Below, piece by piece: positions 39,446 through 49,434 of a stretch of 64,000 nt of DNA; the stretch's first letter is position 1, and every line of letters starts with the position of its first letter. Below the pieces are notes generated by a model. It was not told the DNA's origin. It saw only the letters and a program-made list of their open reading frames with translations, and made no database searches. The stretch covers positions 372,001 to 436,000 of the forward strand of contig PPHI01000057.1 in assembly GCA_002901265.1 (NCBI GenBank). The letters are read 5' to 3'. Source of the DNA: Rhodopirellula baltica. GTDB lineage: Bacteria; Planctomycetota; Planctomycetia; Pirellulales; Pirellulaceae. The translations under genes were made by a program, and so were the position numbers.

Positions 39446-42400
39446 ATGCAGTTTACTGATGTCGTACGATCGCAGTTCGGTACCGATGACCGACGCGACG
39501 GTTCTTCCACAACGATGCTTGATCAAATCAAAGTGGTCGATGTCGGAACGGACGGTCTACACATCCAAATCAGTGCCCCTGGACGCGTCCCCATCAAAGT
39601 GATGCTGGACTTCGTCGATCTCGAAGCCAACTACCTGGGTATCTTTTGCACCTGCGATCGCTTTCGAAATGGATACAACTGTGATCATGTCTGGGCGGCA
39701 CTCACGGCTTTTGATTCCCACTTCGATCACCCAACGCTTCCCAACATCGATCCAGTCGATTTAGAAATCGCCGTGATCGAACCGTCTTACTTTGAAGCCG
39801 GAAAACCGTTACCGATCGTCAGAACCTCGAGCAACTCGCCCCATCTGACCGACGAGTTCTCGCGAAAAGCCGTTCGCCTGGGACAAGATTCATGGCGGAA
39901 CGAGTTGCTTCGTTGCAGCCCGAAAAGTTTGCTCACCCCAAAGCCCTCGCTGGGAGTACCGTCTGACCTAATCCCTGAGTCGTTTCGAAAGTCGCAAACG
40001 TGGTTCGTCTTGCCGATCACCCATCCTCTGAACCGCAACTCGATGATCCTGACGACGATGGACAGTCGCAGGAAAAAAGATGGTTCCTGGGGGCGTCCCA
40101 CCGGCGTGAGCTACACCCTCGATCAATCCAAAGCGATCGATGATCCCAACGAACGCCGCGTCTTCTCGCTGCTGAGCGCCGTTCGTACCGACCAATCGCC
40201 ACGAACGTATCTCTATAGCACTCCCAGCTATTGCGAATACGCAGTCTCTGACCAGCGTTTGGCCCAATCGCTACAAGCGTTGTACGACACGGGGCGACTG
40301 GCCTGGAAACTTGGTACCTCGCAATCGTCATTCGAAGATGCGTCCAAAGTAGATTTGATCTCCGTCGACCGCCAATCGGTCGTCTCCTTCGCCGTTCGGT
40401 GTGACCCCAACGATTCGTCTAAGCTGTTTGTCGCACCAAGCATCACGATTCCCGATCTCGGTTCGTTCTCCCATCGGCACGTGATCTGGGGGTCCCAAGT
40501 CGGCTGTGCGATAGTGCAACTCCCAGCCGAACCAACCAAGCTAAGCGACGACTCGAATAGCGACAGCATGGATGGTTCGACCGCGGAACCGATGAAACCT
40601 GGAATTGACCTGAAACAAGACAATGATGTCGACACGTGGCAGCCTTCACCTAAAGATTCGATCGAAGGGATTCGCACGTGCATGATTTTGATCGACCCAG
40701 ACTGCCTGGACTTACTTCGTGGCTGGGCGGTCCATGACGAAATCACCGTGCCTCGCAAAAACCTGGATGAACTGCTCACACTGGTGTCTCGTGATTACGC
40801 CAAAGTCGATTTACAGCTTGCCCCTGAGCTGCAAATCGAGTTTGTCACCGAAGCCCCCAAACCGTCATGCACACTCAAACAGCTTCGGCACCGCGAAAAC
40901 CAATACGAAGTCTCGCTCGCGGCGAGCTATCCGAATCGATCCATACGTTTTGATTCGGAGAAAAAGTGGTGGTATGAACCTGAAAGCAAACAAATTTATC
41001 GCCGCGATTTGGAATCTGAAAAAGAGCAACTCTCAACCATCGACTTCAGTCATCTGAGACTGACACGCAATAGCTACGAGTCAACGATCACACTCGCGCC
41101 GGAACACTTTGTCGAGTTGGTCGAATCGATGCAGAATTCCGGATGGGAAGTCACCGCTAACGGAGCTCCGCTGAGGGCCGCTTCGAGCTTTGACGTCAAT
41201 GTCACCAGTGATGTCGATTGGTTTGATCTCGATGTCGAAATCAGCTTCAACGACCAATCGGTGGCGCTACCAGAATTGCTAAAAGCGCTGCGTGAGGGCA
41301 GCGAAACGGTGCTGCTCGACGACGGCACCATGGGCATGCTGCCTCGCGAATGGTTAACCCGTTTTGGCGAAATCCAGTCGAGCGCAAAACAAGTCGACAA
41401 CACCTTGCGTTTCCATCGGTCTCAAGGCTTGTTGTTGGACCTGATGTTGGAAGAAGTCGCTGACGTCCGCTCTGACCACGACTTCACCAAATTCGTCAAG
41501 CAACTGAAATCGTTCCAAGGCATCAAACCGGCCGACGCGATCAAGTCCTTTGATGGAAAGCTGCGTGAATACCAACGCCTCGGACTCGGTTGGCTGAAGT
41601 TTTTGCAGCAGATCGGATGCGGTGGCTGTTTGGCTGACGACATGGGATTGGGCAAAACCATCCAAGTCCTCGCGATGTTGGAGTCACGTCGCAAACGCCG
41701 CGTCAAAAAAGGCCAGACCCGGCACCCTTCCATTGTTGTCGTTCCAAAGAGTTTGATCTTTAACTGGATCGAAGAGGCACAGAAGTTCGCGCCGAAACTT
41801 CGCCTTCGCAATCACACCGGACCACAACGCAAAGAAGACTGGAAAGAGTTCACAGAAAATCCCGACTCGATCGATGTGTTGTTGACCACGTACGCGACGA
41901 TGCGGATCGACGCAAGTTTGTTGGCCCCGATCCAGTTCGACTACGCGATCCTGGATGAAGCTCAAGCGATCAAGAACCCTAAGAGCCAAGTCGCCAAAGC
42001 GTCACGTTTGATTCGTGCCGAACACCGATTGGCGATGACCGGAACGCCTGTCGAAAACCATCTCGGTGACCTCTGGTCGCTGTTTGATTTCTTGAATCCG
42101 GGTTTGCTGGGAGCGAGTTCGACGACGCGTCTGGTGCCAAATATGCAGGACGAAACACAGCGCAAATCCGTCGAACTGATCAGCAAATCCCTGCGTCCGT
42201 TTATTTTGCGTCGCACAAAGTCAGAAGTCCTAACCGAGCTCCCAGAGAAAATCGAGCAGACGCTCTCCTGCGAGATGAGCACCAAGCACAAGAAGCTTTA
42301 CAGCGATCTACTGAATCACTATCGATTGATGCTCAGTAAAAAAGTCGAAGAGGTCGGCATCAATCAAGCCAAGATCCATGTGCTTGCTGCACTGATGCGG

Positions 42401-42961
42401 TTGCGTCAAGCTGCCTGCGACCCGCGACTTGTTGACCCCAAATCGAAAGTCCGTGGTTCGAAAGTCGACGAGCTGCTCGAACGTCTCGAAGAACTGCTTA
42501 GCGAAGGTCGCAAAGCACTGGTGTTTTCGCAATTCACCTCGTTATTGCAACTCGTCCAACAAGACCTCGATGCTCGCAATTGGCGATACGAGTACCTTGA
42601 TGGGAAAACGAATAATCGCGCCGAACGGGTCAATCGATTTCAAACCGACCCCGATTGCCAGCTGTTCCTGATCAGCCTGAAAGCTGGCGGTACCGGGTTG
42701 AACCTGACCGCCGCCGAATCGGTTTTTATTCTTGACCCTTGGTGGAACCCAGCGACGGAAGCCCAAGCGATCGACCGAGCCCATCGAATGGGGCAAACCA
42801 ATTGCGTCAACGCCTATCGAATGATCTGCAAAGACACGGTTGAAGAAAAAATTATCGAACTGCAGAAAAGCAAACGAGAACTCGCGGACGCGATCATTGG
42901 CGAAGATAAAAGCCTAATCGGGCAACTGACCGCTGATGACTTGCACTCCCTGCTTGGGTGA
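39446..42961 (+). CDS. SNF2-family DNA-dependent ATPase with SWIM zinc finger
   Basis: The product has 1171 aa from the ATG at 39446; an upstream GTG at 39344 overlaps the previous terminator region and is less likely. The N-terminus has a SWIM zinc finger, CTCDRFRNGYNCDH (about residues 67-80, CxCx(8)CxH). A long region of unclear fold follows to about 700. The SNF2 motor occupies about 700-1150: Walker A DDMGLGKTIQVLAM (about 730), DEAQAIKNP (about 835, Walker B), GTPVENHLGDLWSLFDFL, and helicase C blocks GGTGLNLTAAESVFILDPWW and DRAHRMGQTNCV. Both lobes are intact. SWIM-SNF2 proteins are widespread bacterial homologues of chromatin remodellers, thought to move along duplex DNA or displace proteins; the client is unknown. 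Confidence 0.93.
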   Translation: MQFTDVVRSQFGTDDRRDGSSTTMLDQIKVVDVGTDGLHIQISAPGRVPIKVMLDFVDLEANYLGIFCTCDRFRNGYNCDHVWAALTAFDSHFDHPTLPNIDPVDLEIAVIEPSYFEAGKPLPIVRTSSNSPHLTDEFSRKAVRLGQDSWRNELLRCSPKSLLTPKPSLGVPSDLIPESFRKSQTWFVLPITHPLNRNSMILTTMDSRRKKDGSWGRPTGVSYTLDQSKAIDDPNERRVFSLLSAVRTDQSPRTYLYSTPSYCEYAVSDQRLAQSLQALYDTGRLAWKLGTSQSSFEDASKVDLISVDRQSVVSFAVRCDPNDSSKLFVAPSITIPDLGSFSHRHVIWGSQVGCAIVQLPAEPTKLSDDSNSDSMDGSTAEPMKPGIDLKQDNDVDTWQPSPKDSIEGIRTCMILIDPDCLDLLRGWAVHDEITVPRKNLDELLTLVSRDYAKVDLQLAPELQIEFVTEAPKPSCTLKQLRHRENQYEVSLAASYPNRSIRFDSEKKWWYEPESKQIYRRDLESEKEQLSTIDFSHLRLTRNSYESTITLAPEHFVELVESMQNSGWEVTANGAPLRAASSFDVNVTSDVDWFDLDVEISFNDQSVALPELLKALREGSETVLLDDGTMGMLPREWLTRFGEIQSSAKQVDNTLRFHRSQGLLLDLMLEEVADVRSDHDFTKFVKQLKSFQGIKPADAIKSFDGKLREYQRLGLGWLKFLQQIGCGGCLADDMGLGKTIQVLAMLESRRKRRVKKGQTRHPSIVVVPKSLIFNWIEEAQKFAPKLRLRNHTGPQRKEDWKEFTENPDSIDVLLTTYATMRIDASLLAPIQFDYAILDEAQAIKNPKSQVAKASRLIRAEHRLAMTGTPVENHLGDLWSLFDFLNPGLLGASSTTRLVPNMQDETQRKSVELISKSLRPFILRRTKSEVLTELPEKIEQTLSCEMSTKHKKLYSDLLNHYRLMLSKKVEEVGINQAKIHVLAALMRLRQAACDPRLVDPKSKVRGSKVDELLERLEELLSEGRKALVFSQFTSLLQLVQQDLDARNWRYEYLDGKTNNRAERVNRFQTDPDCQLFLISLKAGGTGLNLTAAESVFILDPWWNPATEAQAIDRAHRMGQTNCVNAYRMICKDTVEEKIIELQKSKRELADAIIGEDKSLIGQLTADDLHSLLG

Positions 42962-43417
42962 CCCGTTTGGCGAACCTTGGAAAACGGCAGTCGTGTGCGT
43001 TCTCGAAGGTGTCTGTCTACAGCGGTCCGACGTGGGCGTTCGTGTTTTGCCGCACGCCGATTGCGGTTCGCCCTTATTTCAGACTCCATGGGGCTTGATC
43101 TGGGAACTGATCGAGTAATCATCGGTGCGATGGATCGCACGCGGACGCCAACCGCATTCCCCACTTTTCCGATTGGCGAAATTGCTTTTTTCGTCGTCCA
43201 TGGCAATTGCCGGTCGGTTCGCTAGGGAACCGAATCGTCGTGTTTGTCGTCAAAGCAGTACCTGCGATCCATCGACGAAAGCCCAAATGGCGGAGCTCAC
43301 TGACGGGGGGCAGTCGATCTCTTCGATAAACGTCACCAGTGCCCAATTTTCGGTTGTCGACCTGCGATTTCGACTCCAGAAAACGTGGTTGCGGGAAAAT
43401 CACTGTGGACGAGCATC
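42962..43417. other. Intergenic region before the sigma factor gene
   Basis: 456 nt with short overlapping frames on both strands but no family resemblance. Presumably holds the promoter of the sigma/kinase operon; no clear -35/-10 pair was found, which would fit an autoregulated ECF promoter. Confidence 0.4.
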
Positions 43418-44125
43418 ATGAGTCAGCAAATGTCCAGCATTCCAGAATCTCCTTCTCATCCGTCCCATTTCGGCCCGCAGGCTGCCCTGCCAGAACGGAG
43501 TGTGCCCGAGCTGTTGGCTCAGGCCCGCGACGAATCGGATAAATCGGCGGCGGATCTGGGACCGCTCGGAGACCTTCTTCAACTGTACAGAAACTACCTG
43601 ACCGTACTTGCGACCACGCAGCTTGATCAACGCCTGCGAAGACGCATGAATCCGTCCGACCTGGTCCAAGAAACGATGCTGGCCGCACATCGTGACTTCA
43701 TCAGCTTTCGCGGCTCGAGCGAACCGGAATTGCTGTGTTGGCTGCGTCAAATCCTGATGAATTGTTTGCGTGACGCGATCGACCTTCATTTCAACGCCCA
43801 AAAACGCGACTTGCGGCGCGAGATTTCGATCGAAGCGGTGAGTGCTCAACTTGACGAAAGCGTTGGCCAATTCGCAAACGTGCTAGCCGATCGGGGGCCT
43901 TCGCCAAGCGAACCGACGCGCCGTCGGGAACGCGCGGTCGAACTTGCCGATCAGCTTGCAAAGCTGCGTCCGGAATATCGCGATGTGATCGTGCTTCGCA
44001 ATTTACAGGGACTGTCGTTCAACGAAATTGCAGAGCGATTGGATCGTCGCGCCGGCACCGTCCGGATGCTTTGGTTGAGAGCGATGGACAAGTTCAAACA
44101 AACCTGTTCAGAACCCCAAGCGTAA
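43418..44125 (+). CDS. ECF-type RNA polymerase sigma factor
   Basis: The product has 235 aa from the ATG at 43418. Region 2 is recognisable in MNPSDLVQETMLAAHRDF, ISFRGSSEPELLCWLRQI and LMNCLRDAIDLHF. Region 4 has the helix-turn-helix QGLSFNEIAERLDRRAGTV preceded by LRPEYRDVIVLRN. A Pro/Ser-rich lead of about 50 residues precedes region 2. It belongs to the kinase-associated sigma factors common in planctomycetes. A Ser/Thr kinase gene follows after 27 nt, with no anti-sigma factor, suggesting control by phosphorylation rather than sequestration (inference). Confidence 0.93.
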   Translation: MSQQMSSIPESPSHPSHFGPQAALPERSVPELLAQARDESDKSAADLGPLGDLLQLYRNYLTVLATTQLDQRLRRRMNPSDLVQETMLAAHRDFISFRGSSEPELLCWLRQILMNCLRDAIDLHFNAQKRDLRREISIEAVSAQLDESVGQFANVLADRGPSPSEPTRRRERAVELADQLAKLRPEYRDVIVLRNLQGLSFNEIAERLDRRAGTVRMLWLRAMDKFKQTCSEPQA

Positions 44126-44152
44126 CGCGGGCACCAACGACCACAACAATTG

Positions 44153-46954
44153 ATGCAAGACCTTTCTGTTACCGATCTGAGCCTCGAACCGGTCATGACC
44201 AGGCATTTGACCGCTGCGCAGAAAGAACGTCTTGCCGTCTTGCTCGACGATTACCTCACACGTTTAGAACAGGGGACTCCACCAAGTGTTGAAGACTTGG
44301 TAACGGACGACCCTGAACTACTCGAGCCACTGCGTTCTTACATCAATGGCCTCGAAGAACTGCACCAAGTTGCGGCCGGTTTCACGCCACGACAGGACCT
44401 CACTCGCGAAGCCGACGACTGCGATTCTTCAACCACGATCCTCGGCGATTTTCGACTGATTGAAGAAGTCGGGCGCGGCGGCATGGGCGTCGTCTACCGC
44501 GCCGAGCAGATTTCACTTGACCGAACCGTCGCGATCAAACTGTTGCCGTTTGCTGCCGTTTTGGACGCGAGGCAAATCACCCGGTTTAAACACGAGGCCC
44601 AAGCGGCAGCGCAATTGCATCACCCTTGCATCGTTCCCGTCTATACCGTTGGAACGGATCGCGGCGTGAATTATTACGCGATGCAATTTATCGATGGCGA
44701 ATCGTTTAGCGAATGGATCGAAGCACGCCGCCAAAACAATCAGTTCCCCGACGTCGAACATTGTATTGACGATGTGATTCAAATTGCCGGTGCCCTCCAT
44801 GCGGCACACGAAACTGGCGTGGTCCACCGGGACATCAAACCTTCTAATTTAATGCGAGGTCACGACGGCAAGGTCTGGGTCACGGACTTTGGCTTGGCAC
44901 GCTGCCAAAGCGAAGCGACAATGACGCGAACGGGCGACATCGTCGGCACGATGAAATACATGAGTCCTGAACAGGCTCGCGGCGAATCCGCGATCGTCGA
45001 TGGCCGGACCGATGTGTATTCGCTGGGTGTGACCTTGTACGAGATGCTGTGTCTACGTCCCGCGTTTGACGGTGGCGAGATGCCAGTGGTACTGCGGCAG
45101 ATCGAAGAACATCATCCACGCCCGATGCGATCGATCCGCGAAGACATTCCCAAGGCCGTCGCGACGGTGATCGACAAGGCGATGTCCAAAGCTCGCGACG
45201 ATCGCTATGACACTGCGTTGCAATTCGCGGACGATCTTCGCCGCGCCATCGCTGGCCAGCCCACCATCGCTCGGGCCCCCACCCAACTTGACCGCATCGC
45301 TCATTGGGCGCTTGCGAGAAAACGGGGTGTCGCGGCCGGAGCGGCGGTGTTGCTAACTCTCCTCGTCGTCCTCGCGATCAGCACCGGTCTGATCGCCTCC
45401 GCAAAACGAGATTCCGATCACCACGCCTTGCTGGCGAAACAAAGCAGCCAGTTGGCCCGCAATACGGTCGACGAACTGGGCGCGAAAATGGCCGAGCTTT
45501 TGGCCGACATACCGGAAGCGGAGTCAGTGCGTCGGCAGCTATTGCAGGAAACGTTGGCCTACTATGAAAAATTTGCCGCGCAGGTTGGCGATGACCCTAC
45601 GTTGATGCAGGACTTGGCAGTGACGTATGGAAAGATTGGTTCTTTGCAAAACGAGATTGGGGCATCCGAACAGGCGATCAGGGCACTCGAACAATCCCGT
45701 CGCTTGCTGGAAGAACTCGTTGGCAACGCACCGGGAAACATGGATCTGAGGCACCAACTTGCCACAAGCGAGAACAACTTGGCACTGGCACTCGACCGTG
45801 CCGGCCAATACCAAGCCGCCGAAGAACATTTTGTCGCCGCAATCTCGTTGGGCGAATCGCTGATCAAGTCCTCTCCCGACGAAGCCAATTGGCGAACCGG
45901 GTTGTCACTCGCGCTGAGCAACTACGCCCTGCTGTTGGGAAAGACACATCGCATCGAAGAATCCGAATCGATGCTAAAGCAAAGCTTGGTGATGATGGGC
46001 GACAGCGAAGACGGCAACAACGAAGACAATGAAAAACTGCAACGTCAGATCGCGTCGACCTACCAAAACCTCAGTGGCTTGCTCGCCGATCAGTCGCCCG
46101 AAAAGTCGATCGAGTACGCACAAGAAGCGTTGCGATATCAGATGGATGCCTTTCGTGAGAATCAAAGTGATGCCGGATTGGCCAGCCAAGTCGCTTTAAC
46201 GCTCAATAGTCTCGGGGCGGCACAAGCAGCCGCTGGCGATGGAGAAGGCGCAGTGCTTTCCTATCAACAAGCCGCAGATATCCAGCAGCAGCTTCATTTC
46301 TTGCAACCGAACGCGTTGACACACCAACGCGACTTGGCGGTCACCCAAAACAACCTCGGGCTCGCGCTCGCTTCACTGGGCAACTACTTCGCGGCAAACG
46401 AAGCATTTAATCAAGCGTTGCAATTTCAGCAGACCTTGGCTGCGGAGTTCAAACACGACGCGGAGATCCAGAGCACACTGGGCGGGATTTACAACAATCA
46501 GGGGTTTGTTCAAGAAAAACTAAACGACTCGTCGTCAGCACTGCTGTCTTACCGCAAGGCGGTCGAGCATCAACAGTTGGCCCATCAGACCGCCGGTGAA
46601 GTTCCCAAGTACCGCGAGTATTTGAGCAAGCACTACTTTAATTGTGCCCGGCTTTTACGTGATGATGGCCAAACCGATGAATCGATCAAGTTCACATTGC
46701 GACGTCGGGAACTTTGGGAAAATGACGGTTCTCGATTGGCGGGGGTTGCAGACGAATTCCTCGCTACCGCATCGGTAATTAAGCTGGGCGAGGCGTCTGG
46801 CCGTTCTGTTGACGTATCGAGTACCGATTGTATCGACTACGCCAAACAGACCTTGCGTTCCGCAATCGACCATGGCTTTCAGGCCCCGTCAGAGTTTTTC
46901 GATCGTCCAGAGTACCTTGATCTAAGGCCAAACACGTCACTCGAAGGGATCTGA
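44153..46954 (+). CDS. Transmembrane Ser/Thr kinase with C-terminal TPR repeats
   Basis: The product has 933 aa from the ATG at 44153. An N-terminal helical segment of about 90 residues (AAQKERLAVLLDDYLTRL, DDPELLEPLRSYINGLEEL) precedes the Hanks kinase: GRGGMGVVYRAEQ (about 107), VAIKLLP, HRDIKPSNLM (about 224), DFGLARCQ (about 244) and GTMKYMSPEQARGE, all intact. One transmembrane helix (about 393-418, AAVLLTLLVVLAISTGLIAS) is followed by about 400 residues of tetratricopeptide repeats (for example ENNLALALDRAGQYQAAEEH and QNNLGLALASLGNYFAANEA). The TPR part would lie outside the cytoplasmic membrane and could sense a partner protein. It sits between the sigma factor and a surface-protein gene, spacings 27 and 32 nt, so the three are one operon. 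Confidence 0.94.
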   Translation: MQDLSVTDLSLEPVMTRHLTAAQKERLAVLLDDYLTRLEQGTPPSVEDLVTDDPELLEPLRSYINGLEELHQVAAGFTPRQDLTREADDCDSSTTILGDFRLIEEVGRGGMGVVYRAEQISLDRTVAIKLLPFAAVLDARQITRFKHEAQAAAQLHHPCIVPVYTVGTDRGVNYYAMQFIDGESFSEWIEARRQNNQFPDVEHCIDDVIQIAGALHAAHETGVVHRDIKPSNLMRGHDGKVWVTDFGLARCQSEATMTRTGDIVGTMKYMSPEQARGESAIVDGRTDVYSLGVTLYEMLCLRPAFDGGEMPVVLRQIEEHHPRPMRSIREDIPKAVATVIDKAMSKARDDRYDTALQFADDLRRAIAGQPTIARAPTQLDRIAHWALARKRGVAAGAAVLLTLLVVLAISTGLIASAKRDSDHHALLAKQSSQLARNTVDELGAKMAELLADIPEAESVRRQLLQETLAYYEKFAAQVGDDPTLMQDLAVTYGKIGSLQNEIGASEQAIRALEQSRRLLEELVGNAPGNMDLRHQLATSENNLALALDRAGQYQAAEEHFVAAISLGESLIKSSPDEANWRTGLSLALSNYALLLGKTHRIEESESMLKQSLVMMGDSEDGNNEDNEKLQRQIASTYQNLSGLLADQSPEKSIEYAQEALRYQMDAFRENQSDAGLASQVALTLNSLGAAQAAAGDGEGAVLSYQQAADIQQQLHFLQPNALTHQRDLAVTQNNLGLALASLGNYFAANEAFNQALQFQQTLAAEFKHDAEIQSTLGGIYNNQGFVQEKLNDSSSALLSYRKAVEHQQLAHQTAGEVPKYREYLSKHYFNCARLLRDDGQTDESIKFTLRRRELWENDGSRLAGVADEFLATASVIKLGEASGRSVDVSSTDCIDYAKQTLRSAIDHGFQAPSEFFDRPEYLDLRPNTSLEGI

Positions 46955-46986
46955 CGTCCTAACGTTTGAAAACCATTCAAAGCCCT

Positions 46987-48249
46987 ATGAATAGTCACTC
47001 ATCGTTGTCTAAAGAATCGGAACAACTGCGTAAAGTCGCATCCGTTCGACGCCCGCTAAACGTGGAACGTTTGGAGGTTCGGACGATGCTTGCTGCAAAC
47101 CTCTTTTCCGGTTTTGATGACGGCTTGGATTTGCCTCCTCGCCGTGTGCTCTTGGACACAACCTCGGACGCCGGCAGTGCGTTTTTCTCCAACTTGGTTG
47201 AACAGCAACGGGCTCCGGCGCCATTTGCATTTGAAGCTGGCCCAGACGATCAACTCGCATTCACACTTGATGGGGAACCGGTCCGATTGTTCGTGATGCG
47301 AGATCTAGAGCTTCCTGAACTTGCCGACGCGTCGCGTCGGAGTGAATTGCAACGACACACGCCCAATCCGCGACGACAATTGTCCGTCTCGCCGGTGCTG
47401 GTCAAATTCGAATCGCTTGAACCCGAGATCGAAACCAATTTCAGTATCGCCAGCGAAGTGATCAAAGCGAGTTCACCGTCTCAAATCGATTTAGATGTGC
47501 TCGAACAAAGCCTCGACGAGATGCTGGACGAACAGCCGGTCGCACCGTCAGCTCTCGACAGTGGAATGGTCTCCTCGGAGATTCCAAGATCACGGCGACT
47601 TGATCAGCCACCGGGGAAGGACACCGAGACAACCGATTTGGACGATGACGAAGAAGGCGGTCTGATCGAACTCCGTAATTTGAGTTTTCCAGATAGCGCA
47701 CTCGATTCTGCGGACGCGCGATCGGCAAAGATTTGGCATATCGATTTGCAAACGGCTCCCGCACTCGGATCGGTCCCCACCCCTGTTGTTGGTCCTGTCT
47801 CCGGTCCGACACCGTCACCCACGGTCATTCCGCCGGGTGGGCCGATTTCCGTGGTTGCCCCGCCCCCAGTCGCTGGTAATCCAGTCTCCGATCCCGTCGC
47901 TGACGATGGCGGCCTGATCCGCATCTCCGGTAGCACTCTGCCGGTCTCTGTAGCGAATCGGAGTTATAGCGGTTTGCGAATCAAGCTCGATCCCAACGTC
48001 GGACGCATTCGCAACTTCCAAATTGCGGCCGCACCGGGATTGGATAACGACCTCGATGATTCGCCTTCTTCAGAACTGGTGTTGAGTTGGGATAAATCGG
48101 ATGGTTCAGATTCCAAAGAAACCAAATCCGACAAAGACGATTCTTCAGGTCGTTCGCCAAGCATCTCGCTGAGCGGAATTCTTGTCGCGGGTGGCTTGCT
48201 GCTGACCACATCAACGTCCCATCAAGACGACGCGTCGGGCGACGAATAG
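46987..48249 (+). CDS. Exported protein with planctomycete N-terminal motif and C-terminal hydrophobic anchor
   Basis: The product has 420 aa from the ATG at 46987; a TTG 21 nt upstream is an alternative. VERLEVRTMLAAN near residue 28-40 is the LExRxLLA-type extracellular motif. The middle is acidic and Pro/Ser-rich without recognisable domains. A proline-rich tract (TPVVGPVSGPTPSPTVIPP) may be a wall-spanning linker. Near the end an acidic stretch (SKETKSDKDDSSGRS) precedes a hydrophobic segment (ISLSGILVAGGLLLTT) that could anchor it. It is the third gene of the sigma/kinase operon, so it may be the sensed or regulated surface component. Function unknown. Confidence 0.82.
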   Translation: MNSHSSLSKESEQLRKVASVRRPLNVERLEVRTMLAANLFSGFDDGLDLPPRRVLLDTTSDAGSAFFSNLVEQQRAPAPFAFEAGPDDQLAFTLDGEPVRLFVMRDLELPELADASRRSELQRHTPNPRRQLSVSPVLVKFESLEPEIETNFSIASEVIKASSPSQIDLDVLEQSLDEMLDEQPVAPSALDSGMVSSEIPRSRRLDQPPGKDTETTDLDDDEEGGLIELRNLSFPDSALDSADARSAKIWHIDLQTAPALGSVPTPVVGPVSGPTPSPTVIPPGGPISVVAPPPVAGNPVSDPVADDGGLIRISGSTLPVSVANRSYSGLRIKLDPNVGRIRNFQIAAAPGLDNDLDDSPSSELVLSWDKSDGSDSKETKSDKDDSSGRSPSISLSGILVAGGLLLTTSTSHQDDASGDE

Positions 48250-48402
48250 AGCGTCCGGCTGGCAGAATCACCGCAGGCTTCTAAAAATCTTTCTCACGAA
48301 GTGTGACACCGGGATCACGCCTTCCGTCATCTAGGGTAGCGGTCATGAAGTCCGCCCGATCGCCGCGTCGCGAGTGATCGCCACCACCAATGCTGCCTCC
48401 AG

Positions 48403-49434
48403 ATGAGATTGGGGCCGATGACGCCGTTGCAATCCGATCCGATCACCGAAATGATCTCCCGACTCTACCTCCCCGGCTGGCAAGCCGCGATCTGGAAGTT
48501 GAGCGGCAATTGGGGGCTCGAAATTCCCGAGAAACACGTCAGCCTTTACGTCGTCACCCAGGGCAGCGGCTGGCTGTTGTCAGACTCCTCGGAGCGACCT
48601 CCCGTTCGTGTTTCCAGTGGCGACCACATCATCACAGCTGCTGGTCATGGGCATCGATTTTTGCGAACCTTGGACGCCACATCCGAGCCGATCAGTGACC
48701 GTCTTTCGGCACCAATTTGGCCAATCGTCCCGAACGATCACGACACCTGCGAATTGCTGTACGCCCAATTCGAACTCGACCAATTGAATGCCAATCCACT
48801 TTCGATCGGGCTGCCTGAACTGATTCACCTGAATCATCGGCGCGATCAAGAACTGAAATCGTGCGCAGCGATTTTAGACCTCACGCATCAAGTCGCCCGC
48901 GACGGCGAACCGGGTTGGCAAGCGATGGTGCGTAAATTTGCGGAGCTCGTCTTTATCCGTACGTTAACCGCTCAGTTGCGGATGACATCGGTAGAAGTCA
49001 ACGGCGATGCACCAATCGGAGTGGTCAAAGCGATGACCGACAACGTCGTCGGCCCTGTGTTGAATCAGGTCCTGACCGCCCCGGAATCACAGTGGACCGT
49101 CCCGCAAATGGCCCGGATCGCAAGGGTGTCGAAATCGGCTTTTTCCGACCGGTTCCGCAGCCTGCTCGGGCAACCGCCGCTGCAATATGTCACTGACCTT
49201 CGCATGCAGAAGGCAAGTCGATTGCTGCACGAAAGTGACTTAGAGATTTCCAATATCGCAGTGCTCGTCGGTTACGAATCGCCGTCTTCTTTCAGCACCG
49301 CATTTCGACGCTGGAACGGTCAATCACCGGCGGAGTATCGAAGACGGTGCAAGATCGCAGCGGCGCGGGCGAACCACGCCGTTCCACAAACCAAACTTGC
49401 CACGAATCAGTCGGAACTTCAACACGTCAGCTAG
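48403..49434 (+). CDS. AraC-family transcriptional regulator
   Basis: The product has 343 aa from the ATG at 48403; an ATG at 48418 is equally possible. The N-terminal half is a cupin-type ligand domain of the AraC_binding/cupin_6 kind (HVSLYVVTQGSGWLLS, SSGDHIITAAGHGHRFL). The C-terminus has two helix-turn-helix units: WTVPQMARIARVSKSAFSDRF and LEISNIAVLVGYESPSSFST, then FRRWNGQSPAEYRRR, the classical AraC signature. The effector is unknown. Its stop codon shares the sequence CTAG with that of the convergent cohesin gene. It does not obviously control a neighbouring catabolic operon. Confidence 0.93.
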   Translation: MRLGPMTPLQSDPITEMISRLYLPGWQAAIWKLSGNWGLEIPEKHVSLYVVTQGSGWLLSDSSERPPVRVSSGDHIITAAGHGHRFLRTLDATSEPISDRLSAPIWPIVPNDHDTCELLYAQFELDQLNANPLSIGLPELIHLNHRRDQELKSCAAILDLTHQVARDGEPGWQAMVRKFAELVFIRTLTAQLRMTSVEVNGDAPIGVVKAMTDNVVGPVLNQVLTAPESQWTVPQMARIARVSKSAFSDRFRSLLGQPPLQYVTDLRMQKASRLLHESDLEISNIAVLVGYESPSSFSTAFRRWNGQSPAEYRRRCKIAAARANHAVPQTKLATNQSELQHVS

